Assembly: GCA_012523385.1 (NCBI GenBank)
Contig: JAAYIO010000019.1
Location: 1-24,786, forward strand
Length of the DNA stretch: 24,786 nt
From: Methanomicrobiales archaeon
GTDB taxonomy: Archaea > Halobacteriota > Methanomicrobia > Methanomicrobiales > Methanomicrobiaceae
Direction: 5' to 3'
In this document: positions 16,167 through 24,436 of the stretch, piece by piece
How positions within the stretch are numbered: position 1 is the stretch's first letter
How the letters are laid out: each line of letters begins with the position of its first letter
The notes under the pieces: generated by a model
What the model saw: the letters and a program-made list of their open reading frames with translations, nothing else
Told to the model about the DNA's origin: nothing
Databases searched by the model: none
Position numbers and translations under genes: made by a program

Positions 16167-16826
16167 ATCCATCTGGCGAGACGCTTCAATCAAATCACGG
16201 ATGTCAGCGGCCACCTCGTCTGCTGCAGACGTATCGCTTCCTGCACGGTATGCATGATTGATCTGTTCTTCAAACCGAATGAGATCAGTCTCTGTCTCTG
16301 CCCTCAGGGCATTCACTGCCTTAACGTCAATGACGGATATCTTCTCAGATAGTGAATCAAGCACAGTTGTGCCGTCACCAACCCTATGTTCAATATGTAA
16401 TAGTTCTGCAACACCTGTTCCCGCAAGATATTCAGGCACGACTCCTTCAAGGTGAACCTGCAATTTCGTTACCGCTGTCCCGGAATGATAGAGTTCAAAC
16501 CCCGTCACTGTCAGATATCGACCGCTCCGGGTACCAATAGGCATCTCACGACCATCAACAACAATTACAGCATTCCACGAAACAGAACCCAGATCGGTAG
16601 AAACCACAATACACTCATTCATGGAAGAGACGCCATAGATTACCTCGATATCAGCTTTCACCGCTTCTCCGATGACATATACCCCACCATCCGGTACAAG
16701 TGATGGCCCGGAAACAACCGTGAAACCGTTAACAGGCAGAATGAAAGAAGAGAAAGCGATCAAACACAAACCTACCCATATCATCCCATCGGTTAATTTC
16801 CCCTTCTGCACTTCTTTTGCATTCAT
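16164..16826 (-). CDS. Secreted or membrane-anchored protein, 5' part before an in-frame amber codon
   Basis: 220 residues from the ATG at 16826, one base after the HEAT-protein stop; an in-frame TTG at 16844 is a less likely start. A hydrophobic segment at ~15-33 (MIWVGLCLIAFSSFILPVNG) looks like a signal peptide or anchor. Next comes a beta-rich domain of ~125 residues starting FTVVSGPSLVPDGGVYVIGE, then a helical, alanine-rich segment leading to SRQMD and a TAG codon. Coding character continues after the TAG in the same frame for 193 more codons (see next entry). Family not recognised. It is the third gene of the operon with the universal stress protein and the HEAT protein, suggesting an extracytoplasmic partner of that pair; this is inference. 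Confidence 0.75.
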   Translation of the reverse strand: MNAKEVQKGKLTDGMIWVGLCLIAFSSFILPVNGFTVVSGPSLVPDGGVYVIGEAVKADIEVIYGVSSMNECIVVSTDLGSVSWNAVIVVDGREMPIGTRSGRYLTVTGFELYHSGTAVTKLQVHLEGVVPEYLAGTGVAELLHIEHRVGDGTTVLDSLSEKISVIDVKAVNALRAETETDLIRFEEQINHAYRAGSDTSAADEVAADIRDLIEASRQMD

Positions 16827-16827
16827 A

Positions 16828-19800
16828 TTATTTCCTGCCTTCAATTATCCGGATTATTTTCAGGAGGCGCCGCTTGTTTGCACCCTCCTGTGCTGCCGCC
16901 GCTTCACGAATGAACGTGACCGCGTCATTCCCCATCTCCACAAGTGTGTCTGCGGCGGTATCTGAAATCTCACCGGATTCATCGATAACTATCTGAGCAA
17001 GACTTGTAACCCCCTTTCTGCCACCGATACCGGAAAGGATATCCACAATGGTATTTTGAACGGAAAGAGGCATCGAGTTCACCATTTCTGAAAGGATACC
17101 TGCGGTATTAGCTCCGCCCATCTTCAGATCTGCTACCCTTCCGCTTGCCAGGAAATAAAGAACTTTTTCTTCTTCACCAGAAGGGGACCAACCGATTTTT
17201 GAGAGAAGCATTGCCGCCTGCATTGAAAACTCACGGTCACTCCCCCGCATGGCAGACAGCAAATCAGATTTCAGACTGCTCTTTTCGTCATAGAGGTCAA
17301 CAAGAAGAGTCGCCGAGAGGGAATCCTCTCCGCTGTCAATGCGAATCACAAGCTCCTGACAAGCACGGGAATCTATACCAACATCCTGCAATTCTGAACC
17401 CGCACCGGATTCAATACCTGCTGAAGTTGCCTCACCTCTGCCAGATACACCCGGAGTCTTTCGGGAGAATAGGGAACTGGCAGGAGAACCTGTGATAGTA
17501 TTGACAGCTTCAGCCGCTGCATAGGCTTCTGCCAAAATGCGGCTGTCTGCACCGGCTTCTCCTGCAAGATCCGGATTAATTTCATACAATGCCAAAAGAG
17601 CAGCATTCTTTGCATCACCCTGAGCTTGTTCAATGAACTCCTGTAAAGGCTCAATAGCACGGTAATCATGTTGCACAATTGCTCTCCGTATGGCATCCCT
17701 CACCGGTAAGTCCGTGTCTTCAAGGTGGGGCAGAAGGAATGACAATGAGCGGACATCGCAGATCTCCCCCAATGCTCCTGCCGCAGCAATACGGATCTCC
17801 GGTTCCTCCACTTGCAGTGACCGAAGAAGAATGGGGAGACCAGACTGCCCGAATACTGCCGCTGCATGTGATGCCGCATTCCGAACTTCTGCATCCTCAT
17901 CTGAGAAGAGGTTGATGATGTAAGGGAACGCACGCTCGTTGTTCATCATCTGAAGAGCCCGGACTACCGCCAGACGTACATCAACCATTGGATCCTTCGA
18001 AAGATGGGAGAGCACCTTCATCATCGATGGATGGGCGATAAATCCAAGAGCATCCGCAACTGCCGTCCGCACAATCTGGCTTTTATCATAGGAAGCTTTC
18101 ATGATATACGGATAGGCACGCTCCCCACTCATGGAGAGCACATCAATTGCCGTAGCCCGAATAGCTTCATCCTTGGAGGAAAGGGCTGCAATCGCCATTT
18201 CAAAGGATATGTTATGGAACTTAACTCCATCGCTGATGATTGCATAAATCCGCTCAGTAGCGACTTTCTGCAGCCTCAACCACTTAAACCCTTCAATGAC
18301 CCGTTTCTGCGCATCCCAGATCTCGGTATCTGAAGGGCCTTGGGGTTTACTCGCTTCAGAAATCTCCTTTTCCCTTGCCTCAAGATCCTTTCTTTCCTGC
18401 TCTTTTTGAAGGGCTTCACGTTTAAGTCGATGTTTTTCGGCTGATTTCCTGAAGACACTGACGATATCTTTCTGTTGCGTATCCGGAATTGAAGGCAAAG
18501 CCCCCTGCAACGCCTCTGCGCCAACATAGCCAAGCCCTGCCAGTGCATATACCGCGCCCATCCATTCATTGTCCCCCGACCGCACAATCCTGATGAGATC
18601 CGGGATGACCGAATTACCAAGCCGAATAACAGCACCCCAATTTCCGCTGGCGATGGTATACTGAGTCAGTTCATTCTGTGTACGGGGAGTCCAGCCCTTT
18701 CGTTTCAGCGCATGCGCAGCATCAATACGAATTTGTGAATCGCCATGGTTCAGGGCACTCACAAAACATGATTCTGTCTCAGGCGTGTCATACCGCATTA
18801 GTGCAGTGAGTGCGGTGATACGGACATTTGAATCTTTATCATTTAGATACGGCAATATAACAGGCACCACCCTGCTATCACCTATTTCTCCCATCACCTG
18901 TATGACCTGTCTTCTGAGAGCAGAGTCATCCTTCTTCACGAGAGAGAGCAGAAGAGGAAGTGCCTGCTCCTTTAGCTTGATTATTTCATCCCATTTATCA
19001 CACAAATAGAAAAACATCGGTTTATCTTCAGATTTCTCCGGAGTCCACCCAAGACTCTTGAGGCATATGGCAGCTCTCCGCTGCTCATCCCCTTCGGAAT
19101 GGTATAATTTGTGAGTATTCTCTCTTATCAGACGACGTTTTTCTTCAGATTTTTTGAAGAGAGTGATAATCTCCTGTTGCCGTGAAGGCGGGAGTGACGG
19201 CAGAATGCCCTTCAGTTCCTGTGCGGCAGCAGGGCCCAGTTCTGCCAGAGCTTGCACAGCACCCACCCATTCATTACCTCCACTCCGCACAATTTGAATG
19301 AGAACCGGGATGACCTGATCACCGAACTGGATGATGGCATCCCAGTTTCCGCCTGCAATGATAAACCGGATTTGATCTCCGTTCTGCCGGGGACTCCAGC
19401 CTTTTCGTTTCAGTGCATGCGCTGCATCGATACGAATTTGAGAGTCCGTATTGTTCAGGGCCTGTACAAGAGATCGTTCTACCTCAGGAGTGTTGTAGCC
19501 TGCAAGTGCTGTGAGTGCTGCAACACGGACGCCAGCGTCACCGTCATTTAGATACGGCAATAAAACAGGCACCGACGTAGTATCCCCAATCTTTCCCATC
19601 ACCTGTATGACCTGCCGTCTGAGAGCGGAGTCATCCTTCTTCACCAAAGACAGGAGCAGAGGGAGCGCACGTTCTTTCAGCCGCACAAGTTCATCCCAGT
19701 TATCACACAGATAGAAAAACATCGGATAATCTTCAGCCTTTTCCGGAACCCATCCAATCCCCTGCAGATATCTGGCGGCTTTCCTCCGTTCATCTCCTTC

Positions 19801-20955
19801 AGAATGATATAATTTCCGGATATTTTCTTTTCTCAGATGATTTTTTTCTTGAGATTTTTTGAATATATCGATAACTTCCTTTTGCTGTGACGGGGGAAGT
19901 GACGGCAGAATCGCCTCCAGTTCCCGTGCGGCAACAGGTCCCATTTCTGTCAGGGCATGCAATGCTCCCATCCATTCATTATCCCCGCTTTGCACAATCC
20001 GGATAAGATCAGGAATGATCGTACTCCCAAACCCTTTCACTGCATCCCAGTTCCCACCGGATATTGTACACCGAAGCTGGTCCCCATGCTGCTGCGGACC
20101 CAGGCCTTTTCGTTTCAGTGCATGTGCCGCATCAATACGGATTTGTGCATCGGTATGATTCAGGGCACACATAAGACTTCGTTCCACCTCAGGGGTGTCA
20201 TAACGCACCAGTGCAGTAAGTGCGGCAATACGGACTCCCGGGTCACCATCATTAATATACGGTTGCAGAAAAGGCACCACTCTGACATCATGGATCTCCC
20301 CCATCGCCTCTATTACCTGCCGTCTGAGAACAGGATCATTCTCTTTCACCAGAGACAGCAACAGAGGGAGCGCATGTTCCTTTAACCCGATAAGCTCATC
20401 CCACTCATCGCACAAAAAGAAAAACATCGGTTTGTCTTCAGGCTTTTCAGGAACCCATTCAAGATGATGCAGGCATCTGGCGGCGACACGTTGATCCTCT
20501 CCCTCACCTTGATATACAATATTTTTTAGAACTGGTATTCCGGATTTCCCGATAGACCCAAGCAAATGAATTGCTCCAAGACGTACTGCCTGATCTTCGT
20601 TTCCCGTAAGGTTCACAAGCGCTTCAAATGCATCCTCTCCACAGCGCATGACTGCACGGCCAAGTGAACGGCACGTTTCTTTCCCTGCAAATCGGGCCAG
20701 TGCCAAAACTGCCGCATGGTCAGGCCCCCCAGACTCCACAATGCCCCGTGCTACATCCGTCAATTCGCGTTCACTCAGACTGCCCAGTACACCAGCGACA
20801 GACTGCGGATCATTCTCGCCAAAGAACAACAGAGCAACCATTGCTTCTGCGGCATCATCATCCGCCCCGTCCAGATAAAGTCGAACAATACCCTGATAAT
20901 CGCGTCTCTCAATGTAATGTTCAAGTGTGGACCCAGAACGTCTGAACAAACCCAT
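16828..20955 (-). CDS. Giant HEAT-repeat protein with three long internal duplicates
   Basis: A 1375-residue soluble alpha-solenoid of PBS-lyase-type HEAT repeats. Residues 1-147 are irregular helical repeats. Residues ~148-852 hold three copies of a 235-residue unit, recognisable by 'ED.PMFFYLCD.WDE..LKE', 'ALPLLLSLVK' and QIRIDAAHALKRKG. A charged segment follows (~845-885, KEQERKDLEAREKEISEAS), then classic HEAT repeats to ~1125. After a Gly/Ser-rich linker (~1130-1195) comes a C-terminal repeat domain containing IGWSPSGEEEKVLYFLASG. There is no signal peptide, membrane helix or enzymatic motif. Such proteins are scaffolds or binding platforms; the partner is unknown. It lies 6 nt after the universal stress protein gene and 1 nt before the secreted-protein gene, so the three probably form one transcript. 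Confidence 0.9.
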   Translation of the reverse strand: MGLFRRSGSTLEHYIERRDYQGIVRLYLDGADDDAAEAMVALLFFGENDPQSVAGVLGSLSERELTDVARGIVESGGPDHAAVLALARFAGKETCRSLGRAVMRCGEDAFEALVNLTGNEDQAVRLGAIHLLGSIGKSGIPVLKNIVYQGEGEDQRVAARCLHHLEWVPEKPEDKPMFFFLCDEWDELIGLKEHALPLLLSLVKENDPVLRRQVIEAMGEIHDVRVVPFLQPYINDGDPGVRIAALTALVRYDTPEVERSLMCALNHTDAQIRIDAAHALKRKGLGPQQHGDQLRCTISGGNWDAVKGFGSTIIPDLIRIVQSGDNEWMGALHALTEMGPVAARELEAILPSLPPSQQKEVIDIFKKSQEKNHLRKENIRKLYHSEGDERRKAARYLQGIGWVPEKAEDYPMFFYLCDNWDELVRLKERALPLLLSLVKKDDSALRRQVIQVMGKIGDTTSVPVLLPYLNDGDAGVRVAALTALAGYNTPEVERSLVQALNNTDSQIRIDAAHALKRKGWSPRQNGDQIRFIIAGGNWDAIIQFGDQVIPVLIQIVRSGGNEWVGAVQALAELGPAAAQELKGILPSLPPSRQQEIITLFKKSEEKRRLIRENTHKLYHSEGDEQRRAAICLKSLGWTPEKSEDKPMFFYLCDKWDEIIKLKEQALPLLLSLVKKDDSALRRQVIQVMGEIGDSRVVPVILPYLNDKDSNVRITALTALMRYDTPETESCFVSALNHGDSQIRIDAAHALKRKGWTPRTQNELTQYTIASGNWGAVIRLGNSVIPDLIRIVRSGDNEWMGAVYALAGLGYVGAEALQGALPSIPDTQQKDIVSVFRKSAEKHRLKREALQKEQERKDLEAREKEISEASKPQGPSDTEIWDAQKRVIEGFKWLRLQKVATERIYAIISDGVKFHNISFEMAIAALSSKDEAIRATAIDVLSMSGERAYPYIMKASYDKSQIVRTAVADALGFIAHPSMMKVLSHLSKDPMVDVRLAVVRALQMMNNERAFPYIINLFSDEDAEVRNAASHAAAVFGQSGLPILLRSLQVEEPEIRIAAAGALGEICDVRSLSFLLPHLEDTDLPVRDAIRRAIVQHDYRAIEPLQEFIEQAQGDAKNAALLALYEINPDLAGEAGADSRILAEAYAAAEAVNTITGSPASSLFSRKTPGVSGRGEATSAGIESGAGSELQDVGIDSRACQELVIRIDSGEDSLSATLLVDLYDEKSSLKSDLLSAMRGSDREFSMQAAMLLSKIGWSPSGEEEKVLYFLASGRVADLKMGGANTAGILSEMVNSMPLSVQNTIVDILSGIGGRKGVTSLAQIVIDESGEISDTAADTLVEMGNDAVTFIREAAAAQEGANKRRLLKIIRIIEGRK
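18400..20514 (-). repeat. Three tandem 705 bp repeats inside the HEAT-protein gene
   Basis: The unit boundaries are about 20514-19810, 19809-19105 and 19104-18400. Equivalent codons (for example the proline of 'ED.PMFF', codons ending at 20428, 19723 and 19018) are exactly 705 bp apart in both steps, that is 235 residues with no net indel. The DNA is also visibly similar over long stretches, which points to fairly recent segmental duplication or gene conversion. Confidence 0.88.
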
Positions 20956-20961
20956 TTACGG

Positions 20962-21423
20962 TTATTCCTTCCTTTTTTCTCGAATTATCATTGTGCTGAT
21001 TTTGGCATGGGTAACAACTGCAGAACTGACACTGCCCAGCAATAGTGCTTTAAGTCCAGTTTTTCCGGTAGAACCCAAAACAATACAGTCTGCACCGATC
21101 TCTTCTGCACAACGAAGGATCTCCTCTCGGGGATCGCCTTTCATTAAATGGGGTATCACGGACACACCTACATCCGCGGCCTCCTTTTCTGCATAGTCTA
21201 GCGCTTTATTTGCTTCTTCCGCCTGAAAATCATTGATCCGGTCATAATCCACAATAATAGCATTCGCATGGGGACTTACAAACATTGACTTCACGATACC
21301 CGGATTTACAGCGCAGACCGTATGAAGCACCGCCTTATGGAGCAGTGCCTCCTTTGCGGCAGCACGTACTGCTACTAACGATTCGCGAGAACCATCCGTT
21401 GCAACAAGAATTATTGAAAACAT
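20962..21423 (-). CDS. Universal stress protein (UspA family)
   Basis: A 153-residue single-domain Usp, normal length, cytoplasmic. It begins MFSIILVATDGS, with the first ATP-contact aspartate. The nucleotide-binding signature G-2x-G-9x-G-S is exact in LGSTGKTGLKALLLGSVS, followed by the C-terminal strand ISTMIIREK, so an ATP-binding type is expected. An in-frame GTG at 21426 directly precedes the ATG. It is the first gene of the operon with the HEAT protein (6 nt gap) and the secreted protein. This suggests it is a nucleotide-dependent regulator or partner of the HEAT scaffold; that is inference. Divergent from aspS. Confidence 0.92.
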   Translation of the reverse strand: MFSIILVATDGSRESLVAVRAAAKEALLHKAVLHTVCAVNPGIVKSMFVSPHANAIIVDYDRINDFQAEEANKALDYAEKEAADVGVSVIPHLMKGDPREEILRCAEEIGADCIVLGSTGKTGLKALLLGSVSSAVVTHAKISTMIIREKRKE

Positions 21424-21500
21424 CACTTATCCATGGAATTCTATCATAGAGGACTGATTAATCTTTGTGTTTTGGAACATGATTCAAACGAGCATGATGG

Positions 21501-21508
21501 ATAAATAT
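21501..21508 (+). promoter_or_regulatory. TATA-like box of the aspS operon
   Basis: ATAAATAT lies about 42 nt before the aspS ATG at 21547, giving a predicted leader of roughly 15 nt. It sits in the ~120 bp gap divergent to the universal stress protein gene. Confidence 0.4.
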
Positions 21509-21546
21509 CATACTCTTTAAGCGCATATAGTATACCAGATTTGTCC

Positions 21547-22836
21547 ATGAGAATACCAATAAAGGATGTAACACCGGAAACAGAACAAGCAGTTGTTATC
21601 GGTTGGATTAATGAAGTGCGTGACCTCGGAGGACTTGCATTCTATATCCTTCGTGACAGAACAGGTTTTCTTCAGGTCACGATCGTGAAAAAGAAGGCAT
21701 CTGAAGCAGTTCTTGCAGGAGCAAAAGAGGCATCACGTGAGTCAGTTGTTCGGGTAACGGGCACCGTTAAAGCTACAGAAAAGGCACCGGGCGGCCGTGA
21801 ACTGATTCCGGACACCTTTGAGGTCATATCACGCGCAGAGAGTCCGCTACCGCTGGATGTCTCAGAGAAAGTACCCTCAGAAATTGATACACGTCTCGAT
21901 AACCGCTATCTCGATGCACGGCGTCCCCGTGTTGCGGCTATTTTTCAAATCAGGAGCACGGTCACCCATGCAATTAACAATTTCTTCTATGAGGAAGGAT
22001 TCATAAACATCACTACGTCAAAGATAGTCGCAGCAGCAACAGAAGGAGGAACAGAACTCTTCCCGCTTGCGTACTTCGAGAAAGAGGCATTTTTAAACCA
22101 GAGCCCTCAGCTCTACAAACAGATGATGATGGCGGCAGGGTTTGAAAAGGTCTATGAAATCGCCCCTATTTTCCGGGCCGAAGAGCACAACACAACCCGC
22201 CATCTCAATGAGGCAACATCCATCGATGTGGAAGTATCTTTTGCAGACCACCATGATGTAATGGACCTTCTGGAACGGGTTATTGTCCGAGCGTATACAG
22301 CAGTCACAGAGTCCTGTGGGCCGGCACTGGAGGTTCTGGGAAAAGAATTAGTGATTCCGAAAACTCCCTTCCCCCGTATAACCTATGCAGAGGCAATTGA
22401 CATTGCAGCACTCTCCATTGAAGAGGAAATTAAGTATGGGGACGATCTCTCAACCGCTGCCGAGAGGGCTATTGGAGAAGAGATGAAAGAACACTACTTC
22501 ATCACGGATTGGCCAACAGCGATCAAACCCTATTATGCCATGCCCTATGAGGACAATCCCACTGTCTGTAAGGCATTTGATATGATGCACCCAAGAATGG
22601 AACTCTCAAGTGGTGCAGAGCGTATTCATGAACATGACCTCCTCGTCACCCAGATTCAGGCAAAGGGCCTCTCACCCGATAGTTTCTCGTTCTATCTTCA
22701 GCCATTCAGATATGGAATGCCTCCTCATGCAGGGTGGGGTCTTGGCATGGACCGGCTCATCATGACAATGCTTGACCTGCCAAACATCCGGGAAGCAGTT
22801 CTCTTCCCCCGTGACCGTCACCGCCTGACGCCATGA
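21547..22836 (+). CDS. aspS: Aspartyl-tRNA synthetase, archaeal type
   Basis: A 429-residue class IIb synthetase that charges tRNA-Asp. It has an N-terminal OB-fold anticodon-binding domain (residues ~15-100). Class II motif 2 is FRAEEHNTTRHLNEATSIDV, and motif 3 is GWGLGMDRLIMTMLDLPNI near the end. A TTG at 21541 is in frame, but the ATG at 21547 is preferred. Trp20 (in VIGWINEV) and Lys79 (in TEKAPGG) are 59 residues apart. This matches the Trp26/Lys85 pair linked to discriminating AspRS in Thermococcus, whereas His/Pro is typical of the non-discriminating form. This hints that the enzyme charges only tRNA-Asp. Its stop overlaps the next gene by 4 nt. Confidence 0.95.
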   Translation: MRIPIKDVTPETEQAVVIGWINEVRDLGGLAFYILRDRTGFLQVTIVKKKASEAVLAGAKEASRESVVRVTGTVKATEKAPGGRELIPDTFEVISRAESPLPLDVSEKVPSEIDTRLDNRYLDARRPRVAAIFQIRSTVTHAINNFFYEEGFINITTSKIVAAATEGGTELFPLAYFEKEAFLNQSPQLYKQMMMAAGFEKVYEIAPIFRAEEHNTTRHLNEATSIDVEVSFADHHDVMDLLERVIVRAYTAVTESCGPALEVLGKELVIPKTPFPRITYAEAIDIAALSIEEEIKYGDDLSTAAERAIGEEMKEHYFITDWPTAIKPYYAMPYEDNPTVCKAFDMMHPRMELSSGAERIHEHDLLVTQIQAKGLSPDSFSFYLQPFRYGMPPHAGWGLGMDRLIMTMLDLPNIREAVLFPRDRHRLTP

Positions 22837-23729
22837 TGTCTGAACAGATACTCCCGACGACCGTTGTCGGGAGTTATCCCTCTGTCGGGTCAGGGGGCTT
22901 CCATGCCCTTTTAGATCCCCTCAAACCGGCCCGCACAACGGCGGTATCCGACCAGATATCTGCAGGGATTGATATCATCTCAGACGGACAGGTGGGCCGA
23001 GATATGATTGCTCTTATCGCAGACTTTCTGCCGGGAGTAAAGGGGCAGGATGTCATCGGACAAATTCATCCGGCAGGAAAGCCGATAACCCTTTCCGGCG
23101 TGAAATATGCCCTGTCGCGGTATTCTTCAGTGAAGGGAATTCTTACCGGGCCGACAACCCTTGCCCACGGACTTGCGCTGAAGACTCGGGTATATCGAAA
23201 CAGGAGCGAACTGATTCCTGATATGGCCCTCGCACTGGCACAGGAAGCCCGGTATCTGGCAGATGCAGGGGTCGCGATTCTCCAATTGGATGAACCGATG
23301 CTCTCAACCGGAGCGGCTGATCTGACGATTGCACACGAGGCAGTGAGTATCATCACCAAAACCCTGAAAGTGCCGACCTGCATGCATGTCTGCGGGAATA
23401 TCAGGGAGTGTATCGATGAAATACTTCAGTTTCCGGTAGATATTCTGGACCTTGAATTCGCAAATAACCCGGATAATTTAGACGCTGTATCGCGTTCTGA
23501 TCTGAGAGGAAAAAAGATAGGATTCGGATGTGTGGACTCGGCAGACAGAGAAGTTGAAAGTATTGAGGTGATTGTAGGTCGCATCAACACAGGAATTGAA
23601 CTATTCGGCGCTGAAAATATGCTTCTGGACCCTGACTGCGGTCTCAGGATGCATTCCCGTGAAGGGGCATACAAAAAACTGGAACATCTGGTTCTTGCTA
23701 CACGACTGTGCAGAGAAGAACTCAGATAA
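22833..23729 (+). CDS. Core MetE-type methionine synthase (cobalamin-independent family, catalytic domain only)
   Basis: A 298-residue protein equivalent to the C-terminal catalytic domain of MetE, without the N-terminal half found in bacteria and plants. Start region: LPTTVVGSYPSVGSGG. Zinc and homocysteine ligands are visible as His and Cys in MHVCGN and as a Cys in LLDPDCGLRM; acidic contacts lie in ILQLDEPML and LDLEFANN. Archaeal members form methionine from homocysteine using a methylated corrinoid, either free or protein-bound, rather than methyltetrahydrofolate. The donor here cannot be told from sequence. Two adjacent ATGs (22833, 22836) are possible starts. It is translationally coupled to aspS by an ATGA overlap, and converges on the KaiC-like gene. 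Confidence 0.87.
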   Translation: MMSEQILPTTVVGSYPSVGSGGFHALLDPLKPARTTAVSDQISAGIDIISDGQVGRDMIALIADFLPGVKGQDVIGQIHPAGKPITLSGVKYALSRYSSVKGILTGPTTLAHGLALKTRVYRNRSELIPDMALALAQEARYLADAGVAILQLDEPMLSTGAADLTIAHEAVSIITKTLKVPTCMHVCGNIRECIDEILQFPVDILDLEFANNPDNLDAVSRSDLRGKKIGFGCVDSADREVESIEVIVGRINTGIELFGAENMLLDPDCGLRMHSREGAYKKLEHLVLATRLCREELR

Positions 23730-23738
23730 TTGATTTAT

Positions 23739-24365
23739 TTAAACGACACGTGCGGTTGTTGAGAGATCAATTCCCTCTTTGGTAATGTTATACGGGAACA
23801 ACCGACCGGGCACATCGGCATTTTTGAGTTTTGCAATCTCCATTTTTCGTTCAATTTCATTTCCGTGACGCTCATCAAGGAGATGAATATAAACATCGGC
23901 ATACCGGATGACTGCTATCACTTCTTCCGGCGGGTGGACATCATCATAGAGCAAAAACAATATCGTGCCCCCATCATGAGTAATTATCGCCCCCGATTCC
24001 TTAATAAGAGAAATTGCAGCATCAATACCTCCAATACGGATGACACTGGAGAGAGAATCAATTACAAACCGTTTCCCGGGCATATGTGACAGGACATCAC
24101 CCACCTCTGCCGGGGTCACCGCGGTCATACCAACAGACGGACTGCTGTCTGAAATCAGATACCAGCTGTCACGACCACTGGTTGTCTCCCCATCTGCTTT
24201 CCAGAATTGTTCGGCAACCCTTTCAATGCCCGATATAGCAGATCCCTGTATGACAATAATCGAGCCCTCAGGAAATCCACCCCCCAATTGATAATCCAGA
24301 CCGATGATACCCGTCGATATCTTCTTGTGTCCAGCAAGTTCAACCTCTTCAATCTCGAAAGGCAT
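23739..24365 (-). CDS. KaiC/RecA-like protein with degenerate P-loop
   Basis: A 208-residue protein with the KaiC-type fold. It opens with KISTGIIGLDYQLGGGFPEG, then the strand SIIVIQG. Where a GxxGxGK[ST] Walker A is expected, the sequence is GSAISGIERVAEQF, lacking both the lysine and the following Ser/Thr. The Walker B-like strand RFVIDSLSSVIRI is kept, and the C-terminus has the usual 'IEMAKL..A..P' kind of ending (KMEIAKLKNADVPGRLF). It is therefore probably not an active ATPase, or it acts as a partner or regulatory subunit, as other degenerate archaeal KaiC-like proteins may. The promoter supports a leaderless message from its own TATA box. Function unknown. Confidence 0.82.
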   Translation of the reverse strand: MPFEIEEVELAGHKKISTGIIGLDYQLGGGFPEGSIIVIQGSAISGIERVAEQFWKADGETTSGRDSWYLISDSSPSVGMTAVTPAEVGDVLSHMPGKRFVIDSLSSVIRIGGIDAAISLIKESGAIITHDGGTILFLLYDDVHPPEEVIAVIRYADVYIHLLDERHGNEIERKMEIAKLKNADVPGRLFPYNITKEGIDLSTTARVV

Positions 24366-24386
24366 TCTATGGAATATACCTGGTCT

Positions 24387-24395
24387 AAATATTTA
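24387..24395 (-). promoter_or_regulatory. TATA-like box of the KaiC-like gene
   Basis: The near-palindromic AAATATTTA is centred 26 nt before the ATG at 24365, predicting a leaderless transcript separate from the upstream acyl-CoA synthetase gene. Confidence 0.5.
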
Positions 24396-24436
24396 ACTTA
24401 TGCCATAGTTATTCTGCACATTCAGGCCGTTTCCAT

